From Dawidia soli (GTDB taxonomy: Bacteria; Bacteroidota; Bacteroidia; Cytophagales; Cyclobacteriaceae), in contig NZ_JAHESC010000036.1 in NCBI RefSeq assembly GCF_018598185.1, positions 1 through 64,000 of the forward strand: a stretch of DNA of 64,000 bases. The letters are read 5' to 3'. Within the stretch, counting starts at the first letter, position 1; each line of letters begins with the position of its first letter. The position numbers were made by a program, and so were the translations under genes. This document shows, in pieces, positions 21,501 through 29,268 of the stretch. The notes beneath the pieces were generated by a model. It made no database searches and was not told the DNA's origin. It saw nothing but the letters and a program-made list of their open reading frames with translations.

Positions 21501-24500
21501 TCGAGACACCCAGCGACGCCGCGTTGCTGTACCATTCAAAACTAAAGCCTGTGTTTCCACCGGTTACGACCGCTTCCAGCGCGCCGTTCGGAGGGGTACA
21601 GGTAGTCTGATGCGACATTACATTGATGGTTACCGCCGGCAACGTAATGCCCAGATCGATGTGCATACTCACCAACGTAGTCTTACATCCCTTCGACAGG
21701 TTGGTTGCCACAAAAGAATAATCGCCTTCCGGCAAGCCCGATATCGTATAGTTGTTGCCGCCCAGCGTTGCCGGCACCGGATTAGACGTATCCAATCCAT
21801 AATACCACTGGAATGTATAATCGCTATAGTCGACAATCTCGTCGGTACCCGCCGTCGCCGATTTGTAGATCCGCGCGCGTAATTCGCCGACGTTCGGATC
21901 GGCCGCCACGCACTTGAGATTGTCGCGTATCTTCTCTATCCCCGCGGTAAACGGGCTCGGCGCCACCGTCACCTTGTACATGTTGTTCTCGATCTTACAT
22001 TCCTTCGCAGAACCACCGGTCAGGACGACCGGCAACACCGCGCCGTTATTATAGATGACGATGTACAGATCGAACAAGGTACCCGGACCGTTGAACGTAA
22101 CCGTCGGTGTTTTGAAAGTCTGATTGACCTGTAGATTCGAAATGGTGAACGTCGTACTGTTCAGGAGCTTCGCGGCGGGATTGGTCGTCGGATCACCGTT
22201 GAAGAAGCTCACCGGAACCACATCCGAGATCGGCAGGTCACCCGAATTGATGATATTGAAATACACCTGAATGCCCAGGTTACCGCAGATGGGCGGAATC
22301 ACGACCACGGCGGGATCATACACGCCGTCGCCGTCAGAGTCACACCCCGGCAGCGTGGGATCGTCATTACACAGCAGGTTGGGCACATCGCCGGTAAAGG
22401 CCAGATCAGGCGCAGGAAACACCGGGCAGCCCTCAGCGCTTAGAAAGGGTATCTGATTCAAAAAAACGTTCAGCGGCGTCTGAGGTCCCGGCAGCCCGTT
22501 GGCACACGGGTTGTTGCCGAACACCATGCCCGGATCGAGCTGCGGAAAAGGCAGCGTCAGGTCGTCGTTGATATTGACGACATGATACCCGGGCTGATTC
22601 CACACTTTCCGTGTCGGCAGCCATTCGTTCCCCTTGGAAAAATAGAGACGCACTTCTCCCAGGGCCTGCTGCTGAATGTCGTCGCAGATGTCAAAGGAAT
22701 TGCTTCGATTACAGGGCACGCAGATATCCGTGGCGCCGTCGCCGTTCACGTCGGCGATGATGGGGCCCTCGGTATAGGTGTGCGACTGGCAGATCGATGA
22801 CCAGTATTTTGTGGTGCCGGTCGCGCCGTCGATCACAACCACTTCCTGCGAGTCGCGGTAGATCATTTCCGGCTTGCCGTTGTTATCGAAATCGTAAAGG
22901 GTCACCGTTAACACACCCGAGCGCGAGTCGTTGATCGTACGCGGATTGGACCATAACGGAACAATGTTCGTTCCCGGAGCATCGGTGGTAACACAGTATA
23001 AATGACTTCCGGCGATGAATGAAAAATCCAGCTTACCGTCGCCGTTGGCGTCACCGATATTGACACGGCCCGTTCCCCAAATCCAGCCGTTTTGATAATT
23101 CGTATAGCTGAGCCCCGAAGGACATTTGCCGGCCGGCTCCGTTCCCGGCGCTATCCCCAGGTCGGCAGCGCTCAGCGTCATAAATCCGCTCACCGTATTT
23201 TTCTGCACGTTCCAATAAAAGACGGTCGTTCTTCCCAGCGATGAATTTAACGCGCCGGTTACCACCACATCCATATACCCGTCCTTGTCGACATCGGCAA
23301 TACTCGTACTGCTATGGCTGTCCACACCGTATTCCACCGGGTCGTTCATCAGCTTGACATAATACTTGTCAGGCGCACCGTCTTTGTTGATGTCGAAGCT
23401 GATCGAATTCATGTCGCGCCACAACGTCAGGGCCGCGGGACTGGCGGGATTGCGGTTTGTCAGAGACGGAACTTTATATATTCTCGGCCCCACGACAAGC
23501 TCCATTACATTTCCATCAGCCCCCGCCGACTTGATATCGACCGTTACCGGCGCGGCCGTTACATCGACGTCCCACAGCGCCGTATTGGTCATGTCCTTGC
23601 CGCCTTCGCTGGCCAGCAATTTTCCGTTTTCCGCCGCGAAGATCCGGTCGCGCAGATAAATCTCGGCTTTGTTGTCACCATCCATGTCGGCGATGCCGAA
23701 AATACCCGGGCGGTTCGTGCCTAAATAAACAGGATAACCCGGAATCAGGGTCATCCCCTGCGCTCCGTAGCTCTTCAGTTGTAAACCCACGAGAAAAAAA
23801 CACGTGGGTGGGCTTTTGGGACTTCCCGCACGGTTGCTGACTACTGCAAATACTTCCGAACGGCCATCGCCATCGATGTCTGCCGTCAACACTTCATATT
23901 CAAATACCAGGTTGGCGGTGGTACCACAACCGATGTTGTTAAACCGATTGGAAATAGCCGCGCCCGAAAGTCGAAAATCGGCAATGACGTCTCCCGGCGC
24001 AAACGTACCGCCACCCAGCGCCGCCACACCGGTTTGTGCCGTCGATGCAATGAGGCGCACCTCTGCATTCCATTTGGAGGTAATCAAAATATCGGGCATC
24101 CCGTTTCCATCCACATCGGCAGCCGCTACTTTTGATTGTGTATCAGCCGTATTCTGACCCGACACGGCCGGCGGTCCCACCAGGTCAAAAGGAGTGCTGG
24201 CACCGGGAGGTGTAATACTGCAATCCGAGCCCTCGCCCACGAAAGTCAGTCCGTAATAGGTAGCGCAATTCGAATCTGCCTGATCTGCTTTACCGTCGCC
24301 ATCGTTATCGACCGTATCAAAACATTCGCACCCCAGCTCCTTTCCGTCGGCAGGAATGGGCTTGCAGTACGGATCCGCGCAGTTGACACTTTTGCTGCAG
24401 TCCAGTATTTGCGCGAAGGCAGAGCCCCCCGTAAGAATTAGCAGCAGGCAACAAGCAAACCTGAGAGATCGCCCCGTAAAAAATGTAGTGGGTGGTATTA

Positions 24501-24510
24501 CGTACTTCAT
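12559..24510 (-). CDS. Giant SprB-like surface protein with T9SS type B sorting domain
   Basis: The 3983-residue product has a signal peptide (ending about residue 33), then at about residues 110-620 at least six FG-GAP/VCBS-type calcium motifs (DVDGNGMPDI, DIDGDGRSEV, DMDGDNKAEI, DVDKDGYMDV, DANGDGKLDF, DVNGDGATDI), suggesting a beta-propeller. A CARDB-like region follows (about 740-880). From there to about residue 3880 run roughly thirty related repeats of about 90-110 residues, each with a TxCxxxNG strand, a YxFxWYxG strand and a GxYxVxVTxxxxGC strand. The C-terminus (NADNRNDFWTIDCIQNF to YFYIID) is the gliding-motility-associated type B sorting domain. It would be exported by type IX secretion and displayed as an adhesin, possibly for gliding. 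It lies 7 bases downstream of the 990-residue cargo gene. Confidence 0.9.
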   Translation of the reverse strand: MKYVIPPTTFFTGRSLRFACCLLLILTGGSAFAQILDCSKSVNCADPYCKPIPADGKELGCECFDTVDNDGDGKADQADSNCATYYGLTFVGEGSDCSITPPGASTPFDLVGPPAVSGQNTADTQSKVAAADVDGNGMPDILITSKWNAEVRLIASTAQTGVAALGGGTFAPGDVIADFRLSGAAISNRFNNIGCGTTANLVFEYEVLTADIDGDGRSEVFAVVSNRAGSPKSPPTCFFLVGLQLKSYGAQGMTLIPGYPVYLGTNRPGIFGIADMDGDNKAEIYLRDRIFAAENGKLLASEGGKDMTNTALWDVDVTAAPVTVDIKSAGADGNVMELVVGPRIYKVPSLTNRNPASPAALTLWRDMNSISFDINKDGAPDKYYVKLMNDPVEYGVDSHSSTSIADVDKDGYMDVVVTGALNSSLGRTTVFYWNVQKNTVSGFMTLSAADLGIAPGTEPAGKCPSGLSYTNYQNGWIWGTGRVNIGDANGDGKLDFSFIAGSHLYCVTTDAPGTNIVPLWSNPRTINDSRSGVLTVTLYDFDNNGKPEMIYRDSQEVVVIDGATGTTKYWSSICQSHTYTEGPIIADVNGDGATDICVPCNRSNSFDICDDIQQQALGEVRLYFSKGNEWLPTRKVWNQPGYHVVNINDDLTLPFPQLDPGMVFGNNPCANGLPGPQTPLNVFLNQIPFLSAEGCPVFPAPDLAFTGDVPNLLCNDDPTLPGCDSDGDGVYDPAVVVIPPICGNLGIQVYFNIINSGDLPISDVVPVSFFNGDPTTNPAAKLLNSTTFTISNLQVNQTFKTPTVTFNGPGTLFDLYIVIYNNGAVLPVVLTGGSAKECKIENNMYKVTVAPSPFTAGIEKIRDNLKCVAADPNVGELRARIYKSATAGTDEIVDYSDYTFQWYYGLDTSNPVPATLGGNNYTISGLPEGDYSFVATNLSKGCKTTLVSMHIDLGITLPAVTINVMSHQTTCTPPNGALEAVVTGGNTGFSFEWYSNAASLGVSTATASNLIGNNYTVVVTRNGCMTTASAVVNDLAFEPTVTATSTPVVNCANLGSGSVTAQALLQGVLQNAADFTFNWYFHNIADGSRGSILPPANGTGPTRTGLAAGFYEVETINKATQCKSVPFVAEVKNETVVPSVALSQLAPQTSCDPKAPNGRLQAVALIGGVPQSASDFTFQWFEGQNTLPQNAHKTVSGTNGSIAESVKGGGQSYTVRITSAFQCTAVADTVVQEIINIPEVILALTPNGICDEVLAGKAFSGAVSASVTFGGSPVTDFTNYSFTWYTGTSAVGAPRPEVGNSLAGLDSGFYTVVVSRTDLKCTAAPETGLVDDERIIPTITANPVPSTNCTTAPNGSMVVTNVTSGATSGTGSPFVFAWFNGVDETTPIPGATGARLDGIQGGIGVFRTVRVTNTNDGCRSTNTQLVSDNRLLPILALEADPNTICDPTLTVPRREFNGEVRATITNAAESQFVDPTFVFAWTNTTAGSAIADTDATISLLNNGSYTGVVTHQPTGCVSAPANIDVIPAKVPIVIDADADPSTNCPPVGGNGRVVINSVTAGAASGLGAPFIYQWHDGADLSSTIAGATAPSIINQQGGVGVFRTVLVTNQLDGCQMTDTKEIGDARVLPVLQLSATPNSICDPAVANKPFNGTVAATIANLADVGVPQTFTYVWTDQETGAVIAGVTGPDLIERDSSFYTAVVTHVPTGCKSPEVVAQVTPAQVLPVIAASAVPSTNCDPAKANGLVQVDEVDGNMSPFGGYTFAWRSGLTQAGQLIAGGAVSADTLQGAIGKFYNVLVTNTNDGCKNTFAVELPDAQVKPVLTLSATPNTICDPGIAGVSENGSVQQLSLTYSGAYTGAQTLVYKWFNGEYTGAPLPPHIPAQTTVGNMGALPFGFYSASVTIDEIGCTSEIVSIEVKNNFFTPPISVTPVNQTSCDDLNPNGMLTATVDETAIGGSATESSSSLYDVNWFNRSNPIVTPGTAVTTTTAINGQVNRLKGNLFYTVEVVRLLTGCVNTETVFLPEVITYPVVAAAVSADVTRCDFPNGAALADVGGVQNGYTFYWLNEKGLNQTTVAEDVIDHADATGVDDGKYLSLIPGTYTVVAKDNATRCVSQPVSRQVADNTEKTTLAISIDVRPAHCAVGGGAMTATLTGGEGPTFDYAWFRGGPLNDSVNFFNNPPVFNPAAAFDQNLGGGASDQITGLNSDLYTLVILDGGNGCGNYETIFLPFQNAHVVTPVVTPSTICPYDVGNGAVEATVTSLAVGKTIDDYIYRFYTGENPLAANQVGPDIGPAPGNPNPITYASLAPGMYTVEVRQGFAPNCPVYEVVEVKSQALAPVITLNGALSANTSCDTNAADGSAQVAINRNPADVTTGFTYSLDVLPAPVGWGGTVLTGPYVAPDPTAGAPETATINGLRPDTEVPEYTVRVTSSNGCVAERLISIPNQPAVAELVDGDVVSRDALFCEASLETNAQIEVRSIAIVHGPADDLGDYRFDWYTDAGLTVASRVLSANGNSTAAKGGEILSNVGAPLPSAKVTAGSYYVVANKVNAGATGGVGCFSAPFRVDIMDKTVKPVFTLAPTSNTACDTNFEGTVNVTVTSPGSVNPLPGAAYTYDWVVAATAIAPPATSDGDGVGADDNFTGLNDGGYTLELTNNASGCTTTGSTTITPAFVPIIIANAASAPQILCIADGSVTVTQVDVGPTSFVRGTDAEFFTNFSYSWFKDSPLPATGFLTDDAAARIQVPQLVAGTNAGEYPAMGVGVYFVQAKRIVGAPGSGCESAPLRVEVGDQRRNPNAVLSPSNDTSCETVGGFEGGIQVKVTDAGSGPAPLNYTYDWTTTEPSVPADGAVYSDTESFTGLKDGDYSVRITNNTSGCFVNAATRILRSSVPIIIASAEVTDQVICNPDGSVTVTRIDVGATDSYVPADAAFGDFVFTWTKADPSTAALKDDLGDAITGGALLPGTNAGEYSQLLANRYYVTARRTAGGPGSGCISAPLRKDIIDMSFDPVARLTPLTNTSCDPVFFEGALTVDVDNPGAMPTPAPVATYTYSRTATLSPAPVVNAGQDGAADKFSGLRDDTYVVRVTNEVSGCFTDVSTTITRSLIPVTTVDALVTDQLVCLNDGRIVVTEVAVGTDNTRPFTEFDFTWYKDSPVAGNTLASASGINRFDLNTTTMPTIKAGTYYVKARRILGSPGFGCESAPLRREILDKSVAPDVSFAFTPASNCVGALPNGQLVATAIERDGSLDGDKDGVTDVYAFTWTLNGGGLDPATTEDYVNPVSTLNRAPEGVYSVRIDNAATGCFFERGMELKLDLSMSLPNIVDIDVVDPVNCFPSGTAQVVKITIGGTTTISDAAQLDADFDYSWFKGTYPGTPLADAGNVPYQQALLPDQLPDRYFVTVRDLTTNCESSPVEAVIDSADIVYPDVDITQTLPQVKCEPSVDGSARLVATVDNGQTSANANYRFEWYRSLDGTPPLLFGAPANSTISNLKAHHYSVTVLDVTTNCSSTAMFIVPDASPLFLPQLALSTSARTRCDIADGSLFASGVPFPIDLSNPLNNYPFPYSYQADLYAGAPPADINNPDLGPMANDPQFPTYTSNFLRAGLAEGAYTVRLTDLNTGCVTIDSTHIQDDRTPPTIAIVQDNPLTNCDPLRANGQLTATADGGQVGGYSFAWYQGDEALDPVLTNFNTLIGKTTGAYTVRVTNSTTFCFADSTGAITDGTVTPPAPDPSLVQGRSNCITPNGWVTVDVDGVTVGYSFDWYIEGVHDFTGVDYTGRDIRAYSVTATDDVTGCVSLPASITVPDWRKTPIVNLTSTPSYCLTPTGSVLLGLVNGDEVTLADVTWFNEESGLQVGSGPATYDLFTGVYIAQFISSEGCEGESRVAVGTEILSYNLVSVNADNRNDFWTIDCIQNFPSNNVKVFNRSGVKVYEADGYNNVDVVFRGIGERGLYALGNELPDGTYFYIIDKRDGSKPVYGYLELVH

Positions 24511-24517
24511 CTGAATC

Positions 24518-27490
24518 TTACTTGACGATTAAAACTGAACCGGTCATCGGCTTTCGATCCGGGCAGGTTAGAATATAAAAGTATACGCCGTCGGGAAGCG
24601 CCTTTCCGTTATAGGTACCATCCCAACCGTTGATATCGTATCCGTTTTTGTCCCATAGTTTTACGCCCCGGTCGTCGAACACTTTCATCGTGCAGTCCGG
24701 CACGCTGTCAATGCCGCGAATCTCCCAGCGATCATTCTGCGCGTCGCCATTGGGAGAAAACATGTTCGGCACGACAATCACCACCGTAGAACAATCGGCA
24801 GAGCGATCTATTACAACGTCACTCCTCCCCGCGCATCCGTTGGTGTTTTGCACGGCTACAGCATACGAACCGGGCTCGGTAATGTCAACGGTCGGCGAGG
24901 TGCCGATGCTTGCGCTCCCCGAAAACCACTCGATGGATGTATACATGGCGGTCAGCGACAGCGTCACCGTTTTACCCGGACAGATGTCGGGCGCGCTGGC
25001 TATAATTTCGGGTGCCTCGGGAGCCAGCACGGTAATGGCCTTCGAAATGGTAGACGTGCACGTTGGCAGCCCGGTATAATTTACGGTAAGAGAAGGATCT
25101 TGAGCCGGTGAGTCAGCGTAGGGATGCGTCGGCGAGAAGTCTGTGCTGGTTCCGCCATCGCCAAAGCTCCAGGTGTAGGCCACGCCCGGCAGACCGTCAA
25201 CGGTCGAGGTATTGGTAAACGCAATCTCTTCATTCATGCACGCGGTGCCAACGGTAAAATTGGCAACAGGCTTTTTCCGGATGACGACGGTCGTCGGTGA
25301 CGTTTCTTCCGAGCACCCGCCAAAGGTTATACGTGTCTGGTAGCTCCCGGCAGACGCCGGTGCAGCATTTGTCAACATGAGTGTAGTGGTTGTTTGCCCG
25401 CCAACGTCTGCCCCATCCTTTATCCACTGATACGACCGGCCTGGCGCCGAACCGACCGATAGCGTGAGGTTCTCACCTTCGCACAGCGTTTGCGAAGGAT
25501 TGCTGCTACTGATTGTAAAGCTCCCTACATCGGCCACGATGGCCTCTTCTGCGTCTTCATCGCCGGTACACCCGCCCATCTTCAGCCTGAGCGAATAGAT
25601 CCCGGCCTGTGCCGGTGTGACCGACGAAATGACCAGTTGATTGTCTGTCTCTTCCACGGCAAAACCGTTCGGCCCTTGCCAGCTGTATGTTGCGCCGGGC
25701 ACCGCGTTGGCGGTAATCGTCAGGTTGCCGCCCGCACATGCCTGCGCTATCGGAGCAATCGCCGCATCCGCCGGCACGGCGCCCGTTCCCGAACCGACAA
25801 CAAGCGGAGCAGACGTAACAGCACACGCGCCACCCTCACCGGTTGCCTTTACGGTGTACGATCCCGCGCTGGTAATGTAAACAAACGGATCGATGCCGGC
25901 CGGCTTTACCGTTGCGCCATCTTTGATCCACTCGAACGTCACATTAGGTATAGGAATGGACTTGAGCCGAATGGTTTGCCCGGGGCAAATGGCCAGCGGC
26001 GGCTCGTTCAAAATTACAGGCTTGTGACAGTTCTGATTGCGCAGCATCGTAATGGTATTGGAAGCGCCAATCCCCACGGCGCTCGTAAACACGATGTCGG
26101 GCTTAGCATCGCCGTCAAAGTCTGCTACTCTGCTAAACCACCCCTGTTTTGAAGGCGTTGCAATAGTCGATGAGGTAAACGTTGGAGAGGTAGAATTTCC
26201 GTTGTGCAGAAAAACCGAGATGTACGACACTTGCCGGTTGTGTACGACGATGTCGGCAAAACCGTCGCCGTTGATGTCGGCACATTCTACGCCGAAAGGC
26301 CCGGTGCCGGTTGCTGCCGGAATTTGCGAAGAAAATGATACCGTTCCACCGCTGGTCTGATTGAGCAGCAAAAACACCTGCCCGCCAAAAACACTCGTCA
26401 CAACAAGATCCAACTTGCCGTCGTGATTGAAGTCGGCAGAGCCGATGTCGTTAATCGTACCGACGACGCTAATAGTTTGCGCGGCCGCAAAATTCACCGA
26501 TGCGGTGCTCGTGTTCTTCAGGAAAAATAAATTAGCACCCTGGTTTTGAGAAGCCATGATGTCCGTCTTCCCATCATTGTCAAAGTCTTGCAACTCCAGC
26601 GCCAGTGTATTGGGCGCACCCGCAACCGAAAACTTCAACGGTGTTGGATTGATACTCAATGCACCGCCCGCGCTCTGGTTCACGAACACATAAAGGTTAC
26701 TGGTGTTGGCGGAGTTGGCCACAATAATCTCAGGCTTGCCATCGCCATTCAGGTCATGGATAGCGACCTGGCGGGCCAGGTTACCGATGTCCAGAAAGAG
26801 CTCGATCGCACCGGCAAAACCCGGCGCCGCGCCGCTGGTGTTCCGGAACACAAAGATGCTGTTGGCCGTCGGTCCCGCGCGCGACGCAACAACGTCAGGC
26901 TTGCCGTCCATGTTCAGATCGCCGCACGCGATGTGCTGTGTAGGCTGCGTGAGGTTGAGCACCGGTAGATTGCTCTTGTCATATTTCGTGTAGCTCACCG
27001 CGCCGACGGCGCTCTTGTTGTGAAGCACCACCAGGTCGGTGCCGCCGTCGTTTCGGGTTCCGATCAAATCGGGCTTCCCATCGCCATCCAGGTCGGCGGA
27101 ACAAAGATCAAATACGGAGGGGCTATTAGTAGAAAGGTCAACAGACTGAAATTTCGCAGGATCGAAGCTCGTACCACTGAAAGAAGATAAGAATTTCAAT
27201 GGCGACTTCGCCGAGAGGCGTGTCGTTAAATTGATAACCTCAACGTTGTGATACCGCGCTTGCGCGGGCACCGCAACGAGTATCGAGAACTCCGATGCGC
27301 TTACGACCCGCCCCTTTACATGATCGAACCATACCTGCACGGACGCAGGCACGTCAAAGCCCGAACCCGTTATCAGCACGGTATCTAACGGATACGTGCG
27401 CATCGGGGCGATGTTCGTGATTACCGGCTGCTGAGCCTGTACGGCAAAGAAGCCCATAATGCACATACAGGCAAGGTAAAGGTGTTTCAT
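24518..27490 (-). CDS. T9SS type B surface protein with IPT/TIG, FG-GAP, Ig-like and PKD domains
   Basis: This 990-residue protein has a signal peptide (ending about residue 19), an IPT/TIG-like domain (ITNIAPMRTYPLDTVLITGS), then FG-GAP/VCBS repeats at about residues 120-490 (DLDGDGKPDLIG, DLNMDGKPDVVA, DLNGDGKPEIIV, DFDNDGKTDIMA, DFNHDGKLDLVV, DINGDGFADIVV, DFDGDAKPDIVF). Immunoglobulin-like domains, a PKD domain (YTWSFGDGGTSTDFSPTHPY) and the type B sorting domain (PNMFSPNGDAQNDRWEIRG) complete it. It is probably anchored at the cell surface. It heads an operon with the SprB-like giant and the SprF-like gene. The domain plan echoes the giant's N-terminal half, so the two may be related by duplication. 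Confidence 0.92.
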   Translation of the reverse strand: MKHLYLACMCIMGFFAVQAQQPVITNIAPMRTYPLDTVLITGSGFDVPASVQVWFDHVKGRVVSASEFSILVAVPAQARYHNVEVINLTTRLSAKSPLKFLSSFSGTSFDPAKFQSVDLSTNSPSVFDLCSADLDGDGKPDLIGTRNDGGTDLVVLHNKSAVGAVSYTKYDKSNLPVLNLTQPTQHIACGDLNMDGKPDVVASRAGPTANSIFVFRNTSGAAPGFAGAIELFLDIGNLARQVAIHDLNGDGKPEIIVANSANTSNLYVFVNQSAGGALSINPTPLKFSVAGAPNTLALELQDFDNDGKTDIMASQNQGANLFFLKNTSTASVNFAAAQTISVVGTINDIGSADFNHDGKLDLVVTSVFGGQVFLLLNQTSGGTVSFSSQIPAATGTGPFGVECADINGDGFADIVVHNRQVSYISVFLHNGNSTSPTFTSSTIATPSKQGWFSRVADFDGDAKPDIVFTSAVGIGASNTITMLRNQNCHKPVILNEPPLAICPGQTIRLKSIPIPNVTFEWIKDGATVKPAGIDPFVYITSAGSYTVKATGEGGACAVTSAPLVVGSGTGAVPADAAIAPIAQACAGGNLTITANAVPGATYSWQGPNGFAVEETDNQLVISSVTPAQAGIYSLRLKMGGCTGDEDAEEAIVADVGSFTISSSNPSQTLCEGENLTLSVGSAPGRSYQWIKDGADVGGQTTTTLMLTNAAPASAGSYQTRITFGGCSEETSPTTVVIRKKPVANFTVGTACMNEEIAFTNTSTVDGLPGVAYTWSFGDGGTSTDFSPTHPYADSPAQDPSLTVNYTGLPTCTSTISKAITVLAPEAPEIIASAPDICPGKTVTLSLTAMYTSIEWFSGSASIGTSPTVDITEPGSYAVAVQNTNGCAGRSDVVIDRSADCSTVVIVVPNMFSPNGDAQNDRWEIRGIDSVPDCTMKVFDDRGVKLWDKNGYDINGWDGTYNGKALPDGVYFYILTCPDRKPMTGSVLIVK

Positions 27491-27877
27491 TTTCTTCGAA
27501 GGGGTCTTTAGAAACCGTGCATCACCACCTCTCTAGCCCTACATACCGACCAGTCTCAATTGGTAATTGGCAATGTGCTTTTTGGACTAAAGGATGCATC
27601 CCAAAAAACTTATCCGTAAAGTGCTTTGAGCATCCGGCAACGTAAGCCATGTAAGTGTCGACATTCTTGAGCGACTGGTTCGTTGCGGTAACAAAGGAAC
27701 GTCTATGTGAATGTGAGTTTTTTTGAAAAAACTCACAAATCCCAAGTCACAAAAAAAGTAAACAACGTGTACCGAACATCGGTGAACAATCCTTTGCTTC
27801 CACGTGTAAGATAGCGGTTACCAATCGCCGCTTAGAGTAACTAATAAAGCAGTATGTTTGTTCGATCAGATCACCGG
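27491..27877. promoter_or_regulatory. Divergent intergenic region with an 11-bp inverted repeat
   Basis: These bases separate the minus-strand adhesin operon from the plus-strand barrel gene, so promoters in both directions are expected. A perfect 11-base inverted repeat with a 2-base loop (27713-27723 and 27726-27736, GTGAGTTTTTT/AAAAAACTCAC) stands out and could be a regulator site or a bidirectional hairpin. I did not find a convincing TAnnTTTG box paired with a -33 TTG. No gene is evident. Confidence 0.4.
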
Positions 27878-28696
27878 ATGACACTTCTCAAATTCACACT
27901 TATCATCATTACATTTCTCTGTGCCATGACTGTAAAATATACACTCAAAGCGCAGGAATTTTCACTCGGGCTGAAGGCAGGTCCACTGCTGTCCCGATCG
28001 GTCATAGCCGACAAATTCGATCGCAAAGATTTTTCACAGCGCAACAAACCGGGCTTCATGGCCGCGGGGCTGATCATCTTCCCGTTAAAAAACAACTATT
28101 CCTTCGAAACAGAAGTCGGATACTCACAGCGCGGGCGCAAGATCCTCTCCAATGCAGATACGTGGACGAATGTCGCTACCTATAATTATGCCGACGCCTC
28201 CATGCTTTTGCGAAAATCTTTTCAAATACGAATCATAAAAAATGTTCCCACGCAGTGGTTCGTCAACCTGGGCCCTAACATCAGCTATTGGATCGGCGGC
28301 CGCGGCGAGATCGGATCAGGCAGCCTTCAGTCCTATGATATAGTATTCGGTCCCATGCCCCAGGAGCCGCCACAGCCGGACTTCGACAAGATGTATTTCA
28401 CCGATGTAAACCGATGGCTGTTCGGAATAAATATCGGCGCGGGTTTGATCACCCCGCTGCGGCGGTCACACCGGCTGCTGACCGAGTTACGCTTCACTTC
28501 GGGCCATACCTTTTACGGTAAACCCGCCAGCGCCAGCTGGCGCACACTCGGCTTCTCCGACAATCTGCGCGCAAACGAAAAGGTACTCAGCCTTACCGTT
28601 GCCTACCTGTTCGACATCGACCTGAAAGAATCCCGGAAAGGAAAAAGCACGCAGGACAAAGACGTTCACCGGAAACCCATCCGGAAAAAACATTAG
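27878..28696 (+). CDS. PorT-like outer-membrane beta-barrel protein
   Basis: About 272 residues from the ATG at 27878, chosen because it begins a normal signal peptide (MTLLKFTLIIITFLCAMTV and cleavage near AQEF); an in-frame ATG at 27854 would add eight charged residues before it. The mature part opens FSLGLKAGPLLSRS, a typical PorT/outer-membrane beta-barrel entry, and alternates strand-like segments to a basic tail (KGKSTQDKDVHRKPIRKKH). The tail is unusual, since such barrels normally end in an aromatic residue. It is monocistronic by spacing. Function beyond an outer-membrane location is not clear. Confidence 0.7.
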   Translation: MTLLKFTLIIITFLCAMTVKYTLKAQEFSLGLKAGPLLSRSVIADKFDRKDFSQRNKPGFMAAGLIIFPLKNNYSFETEVGYSQRGRKILSNADTWTNVATYNYADASMLLRKSFQIRIIKNVPTQWFVNLGPNISYWIGGRGEIGSGSLQSYDIVFGPMPQEPPQPDFDKMYFTDVNRWLFGINIGAGLITPLRRSHRLLTELRFTSGHTFYGKPASASWRTLGFSDNLRANEKVLSLTVAYLFDIDLKESRKGKSTQDKDVHRKPIRKKH

Positions 28697-28777
28697 CATA
28701 GCACGAAATCTCAGGAGTAGGTTGCTATACGGCGGGGTTGTATCTTACACCGGATTTCCGCTGCATAAACAACGCAC

Positions 28778-29221
28778 ATGAAAGATTTCTTCAACGAGCT
28801 GTTTCACTATAACCACTCCTCCAATCAAAAACTGTGGGATGCCTTTCAGGCCAATGCCGGAAAGACGTCAGAAAAGGCGTTAGCATTATTCAGCCACATT
28901 GTAAACGCGCACCAGATCTGGAACAACAGGATTGACAAAAAACTCACAGCCTTCGGCGTGTGGGACGTACACACCCTCGAGGCGTGCCAGGATATTGACC
29001 GGGCGAACTACGAACACACGAAACAGATCCTCGACATACTCGATCCGAACATCATCGTGAACTTCACCATGCGGGGAAAGGCCTGCAGCAAAAAGGCTTC
29101 CGATCTCTTATTTCATGTCATCAATCATTCCACCTACCACAGGGCGCAAATTGCCACCGACTTCCGGCAAAGCGGAATTGAGCCGTTGAATACCGATTTT
29201 ATTCTGTATGAACAAAGGTAA
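28778..29221 (+). CDS. DinB family protein
   Basis: A 147-residue four-helix-bundle protein of the DinB/YfiT type. Candidate metal ligands are visible: His40 or His45 in FSHIVNAHQIWNNR, and His117 and His121 in HVINHSTYHRAQ, the standard C-terminal HxxxH helix. Such proteins are metal-dependent, often thiol-transferase-like enzymes of unknown substrate. It is cytoplasmic, with no signal. It stands alone and converges with the next gene. A second copy of its last 30 or so codons lies at 34340-34426. Confidence 0.9.
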   Translation: MKDFFNELFHYNHSSNQKLWDAFQANAGKTSEKALALFSHIVNAHQIWNNRIDKKLTAFGVWDVHTLEACQDIDRANYEHTKQILDILDPNIIVNFTMRGKACSKKASDLLFHVINHSTYHRAQIATDFRQSGIEPLNTDFILYEQR

Positions 29222-29268
29222 CGCAACGATCTCCGGCAGCGAACCGGCAAAGAGAAAAGAAGCCGTAT

